Both the position numbers and the translations under genes were made by a program. From positions 96,012 through 160,011 of the forward strand of contig CAZMNY010000015.1 in assembly GCA_964567745.1 (NCBI GenBank): a stretch of 64,000 nt of DNA. The letters are read 5' to 3'. Shown piece by piece: positions 9,411-19,202 of this stretch. Numbering within the stretch: position 1 is the stretch's first letter; each line of letters begins with the position of its first letter. Source of the DNA: CAZMNY01 sp964567745 (lineage in GTDB: Bacteria > Planctomycetota > Planctomycetia > Pirellulales > Pirellulaceae). A model generated the notes under the pieces. It worked only from the letters and a program-made list of their open reading frames with translations, was not told the origin of the DNA and searched no databases.

Positions 9411-12137
9411 CTAGTCCTTCGACCCGCGAAACCGCTCGAGCTGCTCGCGATAAAAGCTGCTTTCCGGGCTCAGTTTGACGCACCGCTCAGCACAGGCGAT
9501 CGCTTCCTCTTTGCGACCGAGGCGAAATAGAACTTCGCCGAGCGTATCCAGATAAGATGCCGAATCGGGACGCAGCTCATTGGCTTTCCTTGCCAGAGGC
9601 AACGCTTCCTTCAGCCGCCGTTCACAACGGGCGGAGACCCATGCCAGATTGTTCAAGTGCATCGGGCTTTCCGGGAAGTCGTCGAGGACTCGTTGATTCG
9701 CCGCGAAGACCTGGTTGAACAGCAAATCGGCTTCGATCTTCAGCCCGCGTTCGTCCATCAGGGGGACGAGATCTTCGGCAAGCGAAATGTCGTTGGGAAT
9801 CGCGGCCAATGCGGCTTGGATTTCGCGCGAGCACTCGAACGGCTTTCCCTCGTCCAAGAGCGCGCGAGCCCGAGTCTTGTGGACCAAGTGAGACAGCTGC
9901 AAGTAGCCCTCAATCGCTGTGAATCGGGAATCTCGCTTGAATCCGCTAAATAGCAGACGCTCCCAGTGATCGGCGGAACGGAAAAGATCCTGATCGCTAA
10001 TCGAGTTTCCGATTTGCTTGGCGGCGTCGTTAACAGACCAACTCTTGAACTCACCAAGTCGGAGAACGCGTTCAAATTCGAGCACCGCTTCTTCGATCAA
10101 TCCGTTTCTTTTTAAGTCTTGTGCGAGTTCGCTGATGTCGCGGGCGACCGCGAGTGGAATCAAGCGAGCTTTATCGATATCGGCCTGCCCTTCTTCGATG
10201 CGATCCAGTTTTTTCCTCACCCAGCCCCTCAAGTAGAGGGCGGAAGGGTTGTTTGGAGTCAACTTGAGCACTTGCGAGAATGCCTGTTCCGCACGTTGAT
10301 ATTCTTTGGCGGACAATTTCAATTCCGCCGAACGGATGGCGGCGGACGTCGATTGCTCGGCGACCTCGTCCAACGTCGCGAGCGCCTGAACTCGATCTCC
10401 GTGGATCAGTTGAATTTCGGCCAACGCCGAATACCACGGGCCCTTGCTGGCGGGATTTCCATTCGCCTTCTTCCACTTGTCCGACAATTCCTTCAATCGC
10501 TCGGCGTCAAGTTTTTGCGAATCGCTGGGAGTCAGCATCTGCTCGAGCCGCTGCACGCGTTCGACTTTGCCCAGCGACTTGTCGTCCACGTCGATGAATC
10601 GCCAAAAGGCGACAGCTTCAGAAGTATGGTTCGGGAAGAGCACGCCGAGCGCCTGAGCTGAGCGTCCGCCGAGAATTGAGTCTGCGGCGAGACGTCGAGC
10701 GGCGTCGCGATGGCCGGTATCATTGGCTACCTTCGCCAACGCAATCAGCCGTTCACTGCGAGACTTGTCGTTCTGCACGGCCGTCGCGATGTGCGTCAAC
10801 CTGTCCAGCATCTCCTCGCCCATGCCGACGGTGTACATTGCTCGGCATGCGTGCGTGAGCAGTTCGAATTGATCGTCGCGTTCGGGTTGGTTCTGTGTCG
10901 ATTCTTTCAGAGTGTTCTCAAACCACTCAGCTCGCTCCTTTCGATTTGAGCCGAGTCCAATCTGGTCGAACGCTTGACGGAACTTGCCCTGCCGAACGAG
11001 AAGACGAAATCCTTCGGGCCGACTCGTCTCCGTCACCAAAGCAACTCCGTCCTCGACGTACCCGTTGATCATCATGGCTTCCGCTGCAAAGAAGCGGAAA
11101 CCCTTGCGGCTCGATGCCATATCGCCAATGGTGGTCATCGTCTGAACGAATCGCTCATCATCGTGCAGCAGTCGCCGGCTCGCCGCTTCGAATCCTAGTG
11201 TCTGGATATCGAGCGTGGCTGTAATACCGGGCCTCAACGGCTTGCGAATCAATCGATCGACCGTCAACCAATCCCGAGCTTCGTAGGCCAGATCCAGTTC
11301 GAACGCCGTCAGCGCATGTGTGTGCGCGACGGCCTGTGCGGAAGCAAGATCCCCGGCAGCTCGATGAATCCAAATGATCTGCCGGGCTGTCGCGAGGTCC
11401 TTGTTGCGCGCCAGCTTGTCTTGCAACTGAACGAGTTTCTCATCGTCGCGAAGGGTGAGCACGAGGAAGGCTGCGTAATGTCGCATCCCGTCATCGCTGT
11501 GTGCGCCAAGTCCGAGCAAGGCATCCCATTCCTTTTCGGCACCACGTGCTGGAAGCTGCGATGCGTACTTGCGAATGTCGGCAACAATAATTCGAGACAG
11601 TTTCTGCCGTAGCGACTTGCTCTTTTCGGCTGCGACAAGCTGCACCAATCGCGAGACCTCGCCTTGCTCGCGAAAATGATCGAGCACCGCCTGCTTCTCT
11701 TCGAAATCTCCGAATCGAAAAGAGTTGATCCAACGCGCCGTCTCCGGCGGCGTGTCGGCATAGAGCCCGAAAGCAAATCGATGAAGGACCGTTTTGGCTC
11801 TCGAGACCGTTTCGCGATCGGAACTTCGAGTCGCGTCTTCGAGCAAGGGGCGAGCTTTCTCGCCGGCTTGCCAGAGCGTCTCCATCGCCTGCTGTCTTAC
11901 GTTGAAGCGGTCATTGCCGAGCCGTTGGATCGCTCCGCGAAGCTCGTTGGTCCCGGCTTTCCCATCGGCTTGAACTTGGGTGGCGTCCTGCTTCTTAGGA
12001 GTCTGGACTTGACCGGCGGTTTGACTGAACGACTTTGGCTGAGCGAAAAAAATTGCAAATAGAATCCCCGCTGTCAGGGGCGCGATTTGGCTGAGGCGGA
12101 GTATTCGCGGCATTTTCAACTTGCCGTTCGCGATCAT
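9411..12137 (-). CDS. Large exported TPR/HEAT-like repeat protein
   Basis: 908 residues from the ATG at 12137, chosen because TAGGAG lies upstream and a signal-anchor (APLTAGILFAIFFAQP) then falls at about residues 19-35; the frame stays open to 12287. Residues 60-140 look HEAT-like (RFNVRQQAMETLWQAGEKARPLLEDA). The remainder is helical repeats with clear TPRs at about 640-680 (PNNPSALYLRGWVRKKLD) and at the C-terminus (LNNLAWVSARCERRLKEALPLARKANELRP, then SYLDTLGEVLFRLGRKEEA; each under 20 residues apart). Probably a periplasmic or membrane-tethered protein-interaction scaffold. No catalytic motif seen. Confidence 0.85.
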   Translation of the reverse strand: MIANGKLKMPRILRLSQIAPLTAGILFAIFFAQPKSFSQTAGQVQTPKKQDATQVQADGKAGTNELRGAIQRLGNDRFNVRQQAMETLWQAGEKARPLLEDATRSSDRETVSRAKTVLHRFAFGLYADTPPETARWINSFRFGDFEEKQAVLDHFREQGEVSRLVQLVAAEKSKSLRQKLSRIIVADIRKYASQLPARGAEKEWDALLGLGAHSDDGMRHYAAFLVLTLRDDEKLVQLQDKLARNKDLATARQIIWIHRAAGDLASAQAVAHTHALTAFELDLAYEARDWLTVDRLIRKPLRPGITATLDIQTLGFEAASRRLLHDDERFVQTMTTIGDMASSRKGFRFFAAEAMMINGYVEDGVALVTETSRPEGFRLLVRQGKFRQAFDQIGLGSNRKERAEWFENTLKESTQNQPERDDQFELLTHACRAMYTVGMGEEMLDRLTHIATAVQNDKSRSERLIALAKVANDTGHRDAARRLAADSILGGRSAQALGVLFPNHTSEAVAFWRFIDVDDKSLGKVERVQRLEQMLTPSDSQKLDAERLKELSDKWKKANGNPASKGPWYSALAEIQLIHGDRVQALATLDEVAEQSTSAAIRSAELKLSAKEYQRAEQAFSQVLKLTPNNPSALYLRGWVRKKLDRIEEGQADIDKARLIPLAVARDISELAQDLKRNGLIEEAVLEFERVLRLGEFKSWSVNDAAKQIGNSISDQDLFRSADHWERLLFSGFKRDSRFTAIEGYLQLSHLVHKTRARALLDEGKPFECSREIQAALAAIPNDISLAEDLVPLMDERGLKIEADLLFNQVFAANQRVLDDFPESPMHLNNLAWVSARCERRLKEALPLARKANELRPDSASYLDTLGEVLFRLGRKEEAIACAERCVKLSPESSFYREQLERFRGSKD

Positions 12138-12341
12138 TTTCCAACTCCTAGGCCTCGCTAAGAGACGCCTCAGCGATTGAATATTCCGCCCCCAACCGGC
12201 AGACGTGCAATATCTCATTCTATGATCAAACTCGGCTTCCCTCCAATCTCGCTTGCCATCGGCACTCTTCGCTTGGTTTTTACGCAAAGATGAGCCGATG
12301 CCGGATGAGTGATGGAGGCTAACTCACCCCCCCGGAAGGGG

Positions 12342-12370
12342 TTGACTTGGCCACCCGGCCCCTTTATTTT
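12342..12370 (+). promoter_or_regulatory. Candidate sigma-70-type promoter upstream of the FHA gene
   Basis: TTGACT (12342-12347), a 17-base spacer and TATTTT (12365-12370) lie in the 339-base gap between the TPR gene and the FHA gene, pointing toward the FHA start about 105 bases downstream. Apart from this and a C/G-rich run just before it (12327-12340) I see nothing else in the gap. Confidence 0.5.
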
Positions 12371-12476
12371 GAGCTATCCGCTGGATCGTTAGTATCTGGC
12401 GGTCCCACCAACATGCCCACCTGAATTCTCCCCCGTCGTCCAAACCTTCCTACCGTTTCCCACCTCGTGGTTCATT

Positions 12477-12809
12477 ATGTCCATGCACGCCAAGTTGATT
12501 GGAATCGAAGACTGTGAGGATTCCGTTCCAATTCAGTTGGATGCGTTTCCGGTAACTGTCGGGCGCAGTCGACATTTGCAATGGACGCTCGACGACCGTT
12601 GGGTTAGCCGTAAGCACTGTGTCATTGACCTCGAGGATGGTCGTTTGACCGTGAAGGATTTGGGTTCGAAACATGGGACGTTTGTGAACAACCGCCAGAT
12701 CGAAACCGCTGTGCTCGAATCGGGCGACAAACTTTCGATCGGGATGTGCACCTTTTTCGTTTCCTACGACAAAGAACCGGTCGCCATCGAGGCGGCGATC
12801 AGCGAGTAG
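12477..12809 (+). CDS. Single-domain FHA protein
   Basis: 110 residues, almost entirely one forkhead-associated domain that would bind phosphothreonine peptides. The conserved pattern is complete: VTVGRSRHLQWTLDD (GR), WVSRKHCVID (SxxH), LTVKDLGSKHGTFVNN (the GS..GTFVN strand) and LESGDKLSIG. No signal peptide or extra effector domain. Two closely spaced ATGs (12477 and 12483) could both serve. Not obviously linked to a kinase gene in this window, so its partner is unknown. Confidence 0.93.
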   Translation: MSMHAKLIGIEDCEDSVPIQLDAFPVTVGRSRHLQWTLDDRWVSRKHCVIDLEDGRLTVKDLGSKHGTFVNNRQIETAVLESGDKLSIGMCTFFVSYDKEPVAIEAAISE

Positions 12810-13058
12810 TCTCTCGCGTGTTCTGTTTCTCAAGGCCAAGTCGGTCTCTCGCTGCGCGCGTTGCTGCCGAGCCTGTTACACTACGACTTGAATTGCACGG
12901 CGCTGATGGCGAATATCAATACGCCCGTCTGCTTGGCGCTTTCATAGCGAGTTGTCTCAACGTGGCTTTCCTGTGATCTGGCGCGCAGCTGTAATTCGTT
13001 TTCGCATATCGCGCGACGGGCTGGGACGAGCACACACAGATGCATCGGATCATTTGAA

Positions 13059-14066
13059 ATGGGATTGAGCTCTCGAGTTTCGAATCGGTGGCGCGGTGCC
13101 ATGTTGGTTCTCGCGTTCATCGCTGCGATTGGATGTTCCGGTTCGACTGGATCCAACTCGGATTCAAACACGTTTCCACGGCGACAGATGAAGATCATTT
13201 GCCCGTGGTCACCAGGGGGCGGGACAGATCGTGTCTCCAGGTTTTGGGCGGATGCACTAGAGAAGAAGTTGGGCAAGCCTTGCATCGTCGTCAATCGCAC
13301 GGGCGGCGGCGGGGCGACAGGACACAACGAAGGCGCCAAAGCGAAGCCGGACGGGCACACGATCACGACAATCACTTTCGAATTGTCGACGATGCGGCAT
13401 ATGGGCATTCACGGTCCCACCTACGAAGACTACGAACCTCTGCTGCAGATCAATGCGGACGCTGCCGCGATTCTTGTGCAGAATGACGCGAAATGGAAAA
13501 CGCTTCAAGAGTTTCTCGACGACGCCAAGGCTCGACCGGGCGAACTCAAGATGTCGGGAACGGCTGTGGGCGGCGCTTGGGACTTGGCTCGAGCAGCGCT
13601 TCTGCGATCCGCCGAGATGCCGACCGACGCGATCGCCTGGATTCCCAAGAACGGTGCCGCGCCATCGATTCAAGAACTACTTGGAGGCCACATTGATTCG
13701 GTTTGTTGCAGTCTTCCGGAAGCGACGGCTCAGATCGAAAACGGCCAGCTTCGAGCACTTGCCGTCATGGCCGACGAGCGACTGCCCGGTTATTCAGACA
13801 TTCCCACGTGCAAAGAGTCTGGCGTCGATTGCGTTGTCGTCGGTTGGAGAGGCTTTGCCGTTCCCAAAACGACGCCTCAAGAGATCGTGAGCCGACTCAA
13901 GGATGAGTGTCGGCAGATCGCGCAGTCGGACGAGTTCAAAGCGTTTATGAAGACGAACGGGTTTGGCGTGACGATTCGAACTGGAGATGAGTTTCAAGGG
14001 TTCCTCGCCGCTCAGGATGAGCAATGGAAAGATGTGATCGAGGCGGCCTATGGCAAAAAGAACTAG
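13059..14066 (+). CDS. tctC: TctC/Bug-family substrate-binding protein
   Basis: Extracytoplasmic solute receptor of a tripartite tricarboxylate transporter. 335 residues. The N-terminus has a hydrophobic stretch ending AFIAAIGCSG around residues 19-28, a plausible lipobox, so it is probably a lipoprotein. The mature part begins with the family signature ICPWSPGGGTDRVSRFWADA and continues with VVNRTGGGGATGHNEG and the expected late motif WRGFAVPKTTPQEIVSRL. Its last 17 bases overlap the start of tctB, so the two are translationally linked. The ligand, likely a carboxylate, cannot be told from the sequence. Confidence 0.93.
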   Translation: MGLSSRVSNRWRGAMLVLAFIAAIGCSGSTGSNSDSNTFPRRQMKIICPWSPGGGTDRVSRFWADALEKKLGKPCIVVNRTGGGGATGHNEGAKAKPDGHTITTITFELSTMRHMGIHGPTYEDYEPLLQINADAAAILVQNDAKWKTLQEFLDDAKARPGELKMSGTAVGGAWDLARAALLRSAEMPTDAIAWIPKNGAAPSIQELLGGHIDSVCCSLPEATAQIENGQLRALAVMADERLPGYSDIPTCKESGVDCVVVGWRGFAVPKTTPQEIVSRLKDECRQIAQSDEFKAFMKTNGFGVTIRTGDEFQGFLAAQDEQWKDVIEAAYGKKN

Positions 14067-14568
14067 CCGCACCGCGAGCGCAACGATCCAAGTTCTCGCT
14101 TTCTCAGTCGCTGTCGTTCTAGCCGGTCTGTTCTTTCTCGTCTTTGCGTTTCAAGTGGAAGGCATCGACGCCAGTCTGCCGGGCGACCCCGGTCCGGAGT
14201 TTCTTCCGGCGATCATGGCGGCCGCCCTGATTGTGGGCGGTCTCGTTGTCGTCTGGTCTCAACTGCGAACGGTTGGCGGCAAGGGTCGAGGCGAGGCCTC
14301 GCTTGGCGAAAGCGAAAAGGCTCGCTCGAACGAATTTGCGATGTGGTGCCTGGTCGGCGGCATGCTTGCCTACTTGCCTGCACTCTCTTGGATCGGATTT
14401 TCGTTCTCAACCATGCTCGGCTGCACCGCCCTGCTCTGCCTGCTGAAGACTCGCTGGTATGTTGCCGCCGGATTCTCGATCGGCCTCGTACTGATCGTGA
14501 AGGCGATCTTTACAACGATCTTTGAAGTTCAGTTGCCTGAAGGACTCTTGGAGAATTGGCTATCGTAG
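14050..14568 (+). CDS. tctB: TctB-family small membrane subunit
   Basis: 172 residues with about four transmembrane segments (residues 13-33, 52-70, 95-112 and 125-155). The region GPEFLPAIMAAALIVGG after the first helix is typical of TctB. It overlaps tctC by 17 bases and is followed by tctA, giving the standard C-B-A order. TctB is the small integral subunit; its mechanistic role in transport is poorly defined in general. Confidence 0.88.
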   Translation: MAKRTSRTASATIQVLAFSVAVVLAGLFFLVFAFQVEGIDASLPGDPGPEFLPAIMAAALIVGGLVVVWSQLRTVGGKGRGEASLGESEKARSNEFAMWCLVGGMLAYLPALSWIGFSFSTMLGCTALLCLLKTRWYVAAGFSIGLVLIVKAIFTTIFEVQLPEGLLENWLS

Positions 14569-14683
14569 TCTGTCGTCAATTAAGCGGCGTCGTGCGTCCT
14601 GCGGCTCACGATCCTTTGGAAGGTTTCGGCGATTCCGTTAACCGGTTGGGCGCTCAGCGTTCGTCGTGTCGAGGACGTGCTCG

Positions 14684-16183
14684 ATGGACTTGATGGAAAT
14701 CGTACGGCCGACCGTGCTGGTTCCCTGGGCGCTCGGGATGGTGTTCGGCGTCTTTGTGGGCTCGACGCCCGGACTGACTGCGACCATGGCCGTCGCTCTG
14801 ATCGTTCCCTTTAGCTACCAGCTTGGCGATCCGATAGCCGCTCTGGCGATGATTATTGGCGTTAGCTTTACGGCCATTTTTGCCGGGGACATTCCCGCGA
14901 CGCTGTTCCGCATTCCAGGCACGCCGGCCTCCGCCGCCGCCACGCTCGACAGTCACGAGATGGCGAAGCAAGGCCATGGAGGCCTGGCGTTAACCATCGA
15001 TCTGTTTTGTTCTAGTTTGGGCGGGTTGGTCGGTGTTGTGCTTCTCGCTCTACTCGCACCGCAAGTGGCTCGCTTCGCTCTGAGGTTCTCGGACTTCGAA
15101 AATTTTTGGCTCGCCGTGCTCGGCCTTGGCCTGGCGGCATTGGTCTCGCGAGGTCGAGTGCTCTTGGGGCTGTTGACTGCGGCGATGGGGATTTTGATTT
15201 CGACGATCGGCATCGACTTTACGGGCGCCCAGCGTTTCGTATTTCACGATGTCAGTTGGCTTCCCGAGATTTTGCGCGACGAGCTGCAAGGCGGACTGCA
15301 TTTTATTCCGGTGATGATCGGTCTGTTTGGCTTCGCAGAAGTCATGCGCAATATCCGTGACGGCGTCGAAGACAGCTCCGCGACAAAAAAGCCGCGGTTT
15401 CGTTTGGCGATCGGTGAGGCGCTTGCGACGATCCGCAAGCGATTTGGCGTCTTCATGCAGTCGTCCGTGCTGGGAGTCTTCATCGGCGCGTTGCCCGGCG
15501 CGGGTGCTGACATTGCCGCTTGGGCCGCATACGGATTCGCCCAGAGGACATCTCGCCGGGGTAGTCGGTTTGGCGATGGCGAACCGGACGGCGTGATCGC
15601 TCCGACGAGCGCGAACAACGCCGCAGTTGCCGGGGCCTGGATCCCTGCGCTGATTTTCGGAGTGCCCGGCGACGCGGTTACCGCCATCGTGGTGAGCGCC
15701 TTCATCACGTTCAATATCAGGCCCGGTCCCGCCATCTTTGAAGAGAATGGCGAGCAGATGACGTCGCTGTTCGCAATCGCCATGATCACCCAACTGCTGC
15801 TCGTTCCGGCCGGACTGATGGGCATTTACGCGTTCGGCTTCGTGACCAAATTCCCGCGACGATTTGTACTTAGCGGCGTGCTTGTCTTTTCCATCGTCGG
15901 CGCCTACGCGCTTCACAATAGTCTGTTCGACGTCTACGTCATGTTCGCATTCGGAATCTTGGGCTACTTCCTCGACCGAATCAAAGCGCCAACCGCTCCG
16001 TTGATCTTAGGCTTGATCTTGGGGCCGCTCTTGGAAGAAAGATTGCGAGCGGGATTAATGCACACCAAAGGCGACTTTACGCCATTCTTGACGCGACCCA
16101 TTTGTATGGCGCTGATCGCATTCCTCGTCGTCGCCGCCGTGTCCGGCACCTGGTTCCGCCCAATGCCAAAGGCTGAAACATAG
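14684..16183 (+). CDS. tctA: TctA-family large membrane permease
   Basis: 499 residues with about 12 hydrophobic segments. The family signature is at the N-terminus: GSTPGLTATMAVALIVPFSY, then AIFAGDIPATLFRIPGTPAS. A second copy-like signature appears mid-protein (IGALPGAGADIAAWAAYGFA ... TSANNAAVAGAWIPALIFGV). The ATG at 14684 is preferred over the GTG at 14666 because GAGGA sits about eight bases before it. It is 115 bases after tctB and closes the operon. No TctDE-type two-component regulator is present nearby. Confidence 0.94.
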   Translation: MDLMEIVRPTVLVPWALGMVFGVFVGSTPGLTATMAVALIVPFSYQLGDPIAALAMIIGVSFTAIFAGDIPATLFRIPGTPASAAATLDSHEMAKQGHGGLALTIDLFCSSLGGLVGVVLLALLAPQVARFALRFSDFENFWLAVLGLGLAALVSRGRVLLGLLTAAMGILISTIGIDFTGAQRFVFHDVSWLPEILRDELQGGLHFIPVMIGLFGFAEVMRNIRDGVEDSSATKKPRFRLAIGEALATIRKRFGVFMQSSVLGVFIGALPGAGADIAAWAAYGFAQRTSRRGSRFGDGEPDGVIAPTSANNAAVAGAWIPALIFGVPGDAVTAIVVSAFITFNIRPGPAIFEENGEQMTSLFAIAMITQLLLVPAGLMGIYAFGFVTKFPRRFVLSGVLVFSIVGAYALHNSLFDVYVMFAFGILGYFLDRIKAPTAPLILGLILGPLLEERLRAGLMHTKGDFTPFLTRPICMALIAFLVVAAVSGTWFRPMPKAET

Positions 16184-16206
16184 TTGCGCGTCAGTCGTCT
16201 TCCGTT

Positions 16207-16227
16207 GCCTTTCGCTCCGCGAAAGGC
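16207..16227. terminator. Perfect 9-bp hairpin after tctA
   Basis: GCCTTTCGC and GCGAAAGGC form a perfect stem around the loop TCC, 23 bases after the tctA stop. No U tract follows, so it may be a processing or attenuation hairpin or a dispersed palindrome. The half-site GCGAAAGGCGAC is repeated at 16235-16246 and again near 45463 and 45495. Confidence 0.45.
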
Positions 16228-16276
16228 GACAGAAAGCGAAAGGCGACAACTGGAGACTGACTGGCGACGGAGGGAG

Positions 16277-17191
16277 CTATCGCGTGCGTTCTCGAGTCAT
16301 GTAGCGATGACCCGATTCGATTTCAAGCCGATCGCGCAGTCGTTCGTAGGGCCGCAAGCGGATCGACTGTGAGAAATGCAGCGCGCCGTGTCGTCGAGGC
16401 TGATACGAGATGGACAGAATCGCGTCGGCGCCGTACCCCGTCGTCAACTCGGGATTCCTGCCGGGATAGCCGAGCTTGAGTGTCGCAACGCCATGGTGAA
16501 AGTCCGAGGCGTCGACAGTGCGAGTCCAAGTGGCGATTCGTTTCCACTCCTCTTTGCGGCTCGGTTTCGGCCGATATGTGCCCCACAACTCGCCCTTGAG
16601 TACACCTGAAATGGCGAGCGGTTCGTCTTGCGCATCGCGTAGCGTCAAGTGGATTCTCACGCCATCTCGAGGCGCGTCGGCGTCCCAATTGGCCGCGGAA
16701 CCGTAGAACTCAATATGAGTTGCTTTGGCGCGCGCGCGGCGATGGTGCGGGGCTGATTGCGGGATTCCGATTCCATTGTCGCTGTCGTGATCGGCTGGCC
16801 CACGTCCGTTTCGCACGAGGTCGAAATACGAAACGGCCGGGGCTGCCTTCGCGGTACGAAGCACTTCGCGTAGTTCATTGCGATTGAGCCAAACTCCGTT
16901 GACTTTTGCCCGAACGACATCGTCCCAGGCAATCGACGAACTCAACGCAATCGAGGCGGATCGCGTTTGAAGCCAGAGGTGTGTCTTGTCGGTGCGCGCA
17001 TCGAATACGCCTGATCGTGTTCTGCCGTCACTGCTTTCCAGACTGATTAACAGGCCAGCATTCTGAGCGCAAGCCGATCTCGCCTGAACGCACAAGACGC
17101 AGGTGAGGGCAATTGCGGTGCACGCGGTCCAATTGCGGATAGTCCGGTCACTGCGTTCGCGTTCAAATCGCATTGAATTGATCGTCGGCAT
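16277..17191 (-). CDS. Exported hypothetical protein
   Basis: 304 residues from the ATG at 17191, which has AGGAG seven bases upstream; the frame continues to 17230 without support. A signal peptide is clear (IRNWTACTAIALTCVLCVQARSACA, within residues 18-43). The first mature part (residues 45-100) is beta-rich and ends SIAWDDVVRAKVNG, like a small modular beta barrel; the second half (about 160-290) is a separate beta-rich domain (THIEFYGSAANWDADAP). I do not recognise a family. It is divergent from the isomerase-like gene at 17679. Confidence 0.75.
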   Translation of the reverse strand: MPTINSMRFERERSDRTIRNWTACTAIALTCVLCVQARSACAQNAGLLISLESSDGRTRSGVFDARTDKTHLWLQTRSASIALSSSIAWDDVVRAKVNGVWLNRNELREVLRTAKAAPAVSYFDLVRNGRGPADHDSDNGIGIPQSAPHHRRARAKATHIEFYGSAANWDADAPRDGVRIHLTLRDAQDEPLAISGVLKGELWGTYRPKPSRKEEWKRIATWTRTVDASDFHHGVATLKLGYPGRNPELTTGYGADAILSISYQPRRHGALHFSQSIRLRPYERLRDRLEIESGHRYMTRERTR

Positions 17192-17678
17192 GACGACTCC
17201 TGTCTGCTGTATCGGAAGGCGACAGCCCAACAGATTGCAAACAATGGGCCCTTCGGTTGTGAGCCCATCTCAGTCAATGCGGTAAATCCAAACGGGCCAA
17301 CGCGTTTCGCGTTGTCTGGGCCAAATGATCGCGAGCGACTCGACTGATGCCTTTGAGCCACATCGTTGCGGAAACAAAACGTCCGTTGAAACAAGACAAC
17401 GTGGCTGCGGCGATTTGAGTTGGCGGCGAGAATCGGCTTGCGGTGACAAGACGGCTCGCCGGCGCGGGAATCGTTCGACTCAGAGGGCCTTTGTTACGAG
17501 GTCCGGCAAGGAACGATCGCTGGCGGCGCGTGATTTGCGACTGAAACGCAGCACCTGCTGGTCCGACTCGCTTTCTGTTTGCGAGTATCCGAGAGTTGAG
17601 CCGATTTCGACACGCGACCAGATTCGGATAAACTGCCTGCACTCGCTATTCAGCTCTCAATTGCAACTCGAGTAACCG
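17192..17678. other. 487-base divergent intergenic region
   Basis: Lies between two divergently transcribed genes. It must hold both promoters, but I find no convincing -35/-10 pair. A 122-codon frame on the minus strand (17274-17642) has no start support or recognisable content and I do not call it a gene. Confidence 0.6.
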
Positions 17679-18632
17679 ATGCCTCGCAATCAACCAGTCG
17701 ATTCGGCCGACGATTCACCCAGCAACTCGTCCCAAACCGCTCGGCTTCACCGCCGCGCGTTTATCGGAGGCGCAGCCGCTGCCGCAGTATTCTCCGCCGG
17801 TTCGGCCTCAGCCAGTCTAAATTCGGCCCAGCCGAGCATGTGCGCATTCATCAAGTTCCTGCAATCGCTCAGCTACGATCGTCTGGCCGAAGAAATTGCC
17901 AAGATGGGTTTTCAGGGAATCGAGGCGACGGTGCGTAAGGGCGGTCACGTCGATCCGCAGCGGGTTGAAGAGCAACTGCCTGAACTGGTCGACGCGCTCA
18001 AGAAGCATGGGCTCGTGGTTTCAATCATGGCCAGCGATATCAATCGAAGTGACGATGAACTCGGCCAGCGCGTTTTGAAAACGGCGGCGAAACTGGGCGT
18101 CAAGCGATATCGAATGCGGTATTACCGTTACGAAAAGAAGACGCCGCTGATGACGCAGCTCGACGCACTCCGGCCGATCGTGCGGGACTTGGCGAGTCTT
18201 AATGCGGAGCTCGGCTTGCAAGCGGTTTACCAAAATCACAGTGGCGCCAACAACGTCGGCGCACCCGTCTGGGACTTGGCTGAATTGTTGACCGGCATCG
18301 ACCCCAAGCAGATTGGCGCCGCCTTTGACATTCGGCACGCGACCGTTGAGGGCGGCTTGTCTTGGCCACTCCATTTTCGCCGGATTGAGCCCCACTTGGG
18401 AGCCATCTACGTCAAGGATTTCGTTTGGGATGCTGAACGCCGCCGACCTCGAAACGTCCCGCTTGGCAAAGGGCTCGTTGATTCCGCCTTCTTTCGGCAG
18501 CTTGCAAAAGCCAACTTTAGCGGCCTCATGTCGCTGCATGTCGAGTATTTGCCGAAAGGCACGGTTAGGGAAAACTTGGAAGCGATTAGGACGGACGTCG
18601 CTTCGCTACGGCGGCTGATGGCGAATGGATAA
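17679..18632 (+). CDS. Sugar phosphate isomerase/epimerase-like TIM-barrel protein, exported
   Basis: 317 residues. The N-terminus has a twin-arginine-like signal (HRRAFIGGAAAAAVFSAGSA, residues 25-46). The mature part is an AP-endonuclease-2/xylose-isomerase-like barrel: LAEEIAKMGFQGIEATVRKG, AKLGVKRYRMRYYRY, AVYQNHSGANNVGAPVWDLA, then GAAFDIRHATVEGG and GAIYVKDFVWD, the positions where metal ligands E, D, H and D normally fall. Secreted members of this family are very common in planctomycetes; the substrate is unknown. Confidence 0.85.
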   Translation: MPRNQPVDSADDSPSNSSQTARLHRRAFIGGAAAAAVFSAGSASASLNSAQPSMCAFIKFLQSLSYDRLAEEIAKMGFQGIEATVRKGGHVDPQRVEEQLPELVDALKKHGLVVSIMASDINRSDDELGQRVLKTAAKLGVKRYRMRYYRYEKKTPLMTQLDALRPIVRDLASLNAELGLQAVYQNHSGANNVGAPVWDLAELLTGIDPKQIGAAFDIRHATVEGGLSWPLHFRRIEPHLGAIYVKDFVWDAERRRPRNVPLGKGLVDSAFFRQLAKANFSGLMSLHVEYLPKGTVRENLEAIRTDVASLRRLMANG

Positions 18633-18739
18633 CTTTGCGAGTTGGCAGGCGTGAATTGGCGCCTCACGCGCTCCCAATTGTCATTGGCTTCCGGTTTGAT
18701 TCTATTGATTTGAGTTGACGCGAAAAAGAAAGTGATTTG

Positions 18740-19132
18740 ATGAAGCAGACTTTTCTCTGGGTCATCGCCATTCTGGGCGTGATCGCAATCCTTGGATATC
18801 TTGGCTGGCGAGTGATTCAAGCCTTCGCATCGATTGGCGAGGATTGGAAAGCTGGGCGAGAAGCTTCGAAGTTGCAGTCACAGAAAGAAGAACTCGACCA
18901 AAAAAGAGTCTCGGAAAACGAGAAGAGACTAGACAACGGCTGCGAACACCAGTTCGATGAGATGTATGGGAGGTTTCCTCCCGACGTTTGTGCAAAGTGC
19001 GGCATCGAAAAGACTCGCCCAAGCGGAATTTGCGATCATCTTTGGCGAAGTCTCGATGGGCCCATTCCAGGCAGTCGCTGCGAGCAATGCGGCAAACAGC
19101 ACGGCGGCGCCAAAGGAGCTGGCAACGCCTAA
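18740..19132 (+). CDS. Small membrane protein with paired CxxC motifs
   Basis: 130 residues. One transmembrane helix at residues 4-26 (LWVIAILGVIAILGYLGW), then a charged, probably coiled-coil stretch (ASKLQSQKEELDQKRVSENE), then two Cys/His clusters: CEH with CAKC, and CDH with CEQC. Each resembles a small zinc ribbon half-site. The ATG at 18740 is preferred over the TTG three bases earlier. Not recognised as a named family; function unknown. Confidence 0.65.
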   Translation: MKQTFLWVIAILGVIAILGYLGWRVIQAFASIGEDWKAGREASKLQSQKEELDQKRVSENEKRLDNGCEHQFDEMYGRFPPDVCAKCGIEKTRPSGICDHLWRSLDGPIPGSRCEQCGKQHGGAKGAGNA

Positions 19133-19202
19133 CTTGGTTCGATGCACTCATGCGGCGCGCCGATCAATCCCCTTCGACGTGAGTCCACCTCAGGGTAATT
19201 GC

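Noticed and set aside
17274..17642. 122-codon minus-strand frame in the 17192-17678 gap
   Set aside because: No ribosome site, no family content and an Arg/Ala-rich composition typical of non-coding GC-rich DNA.
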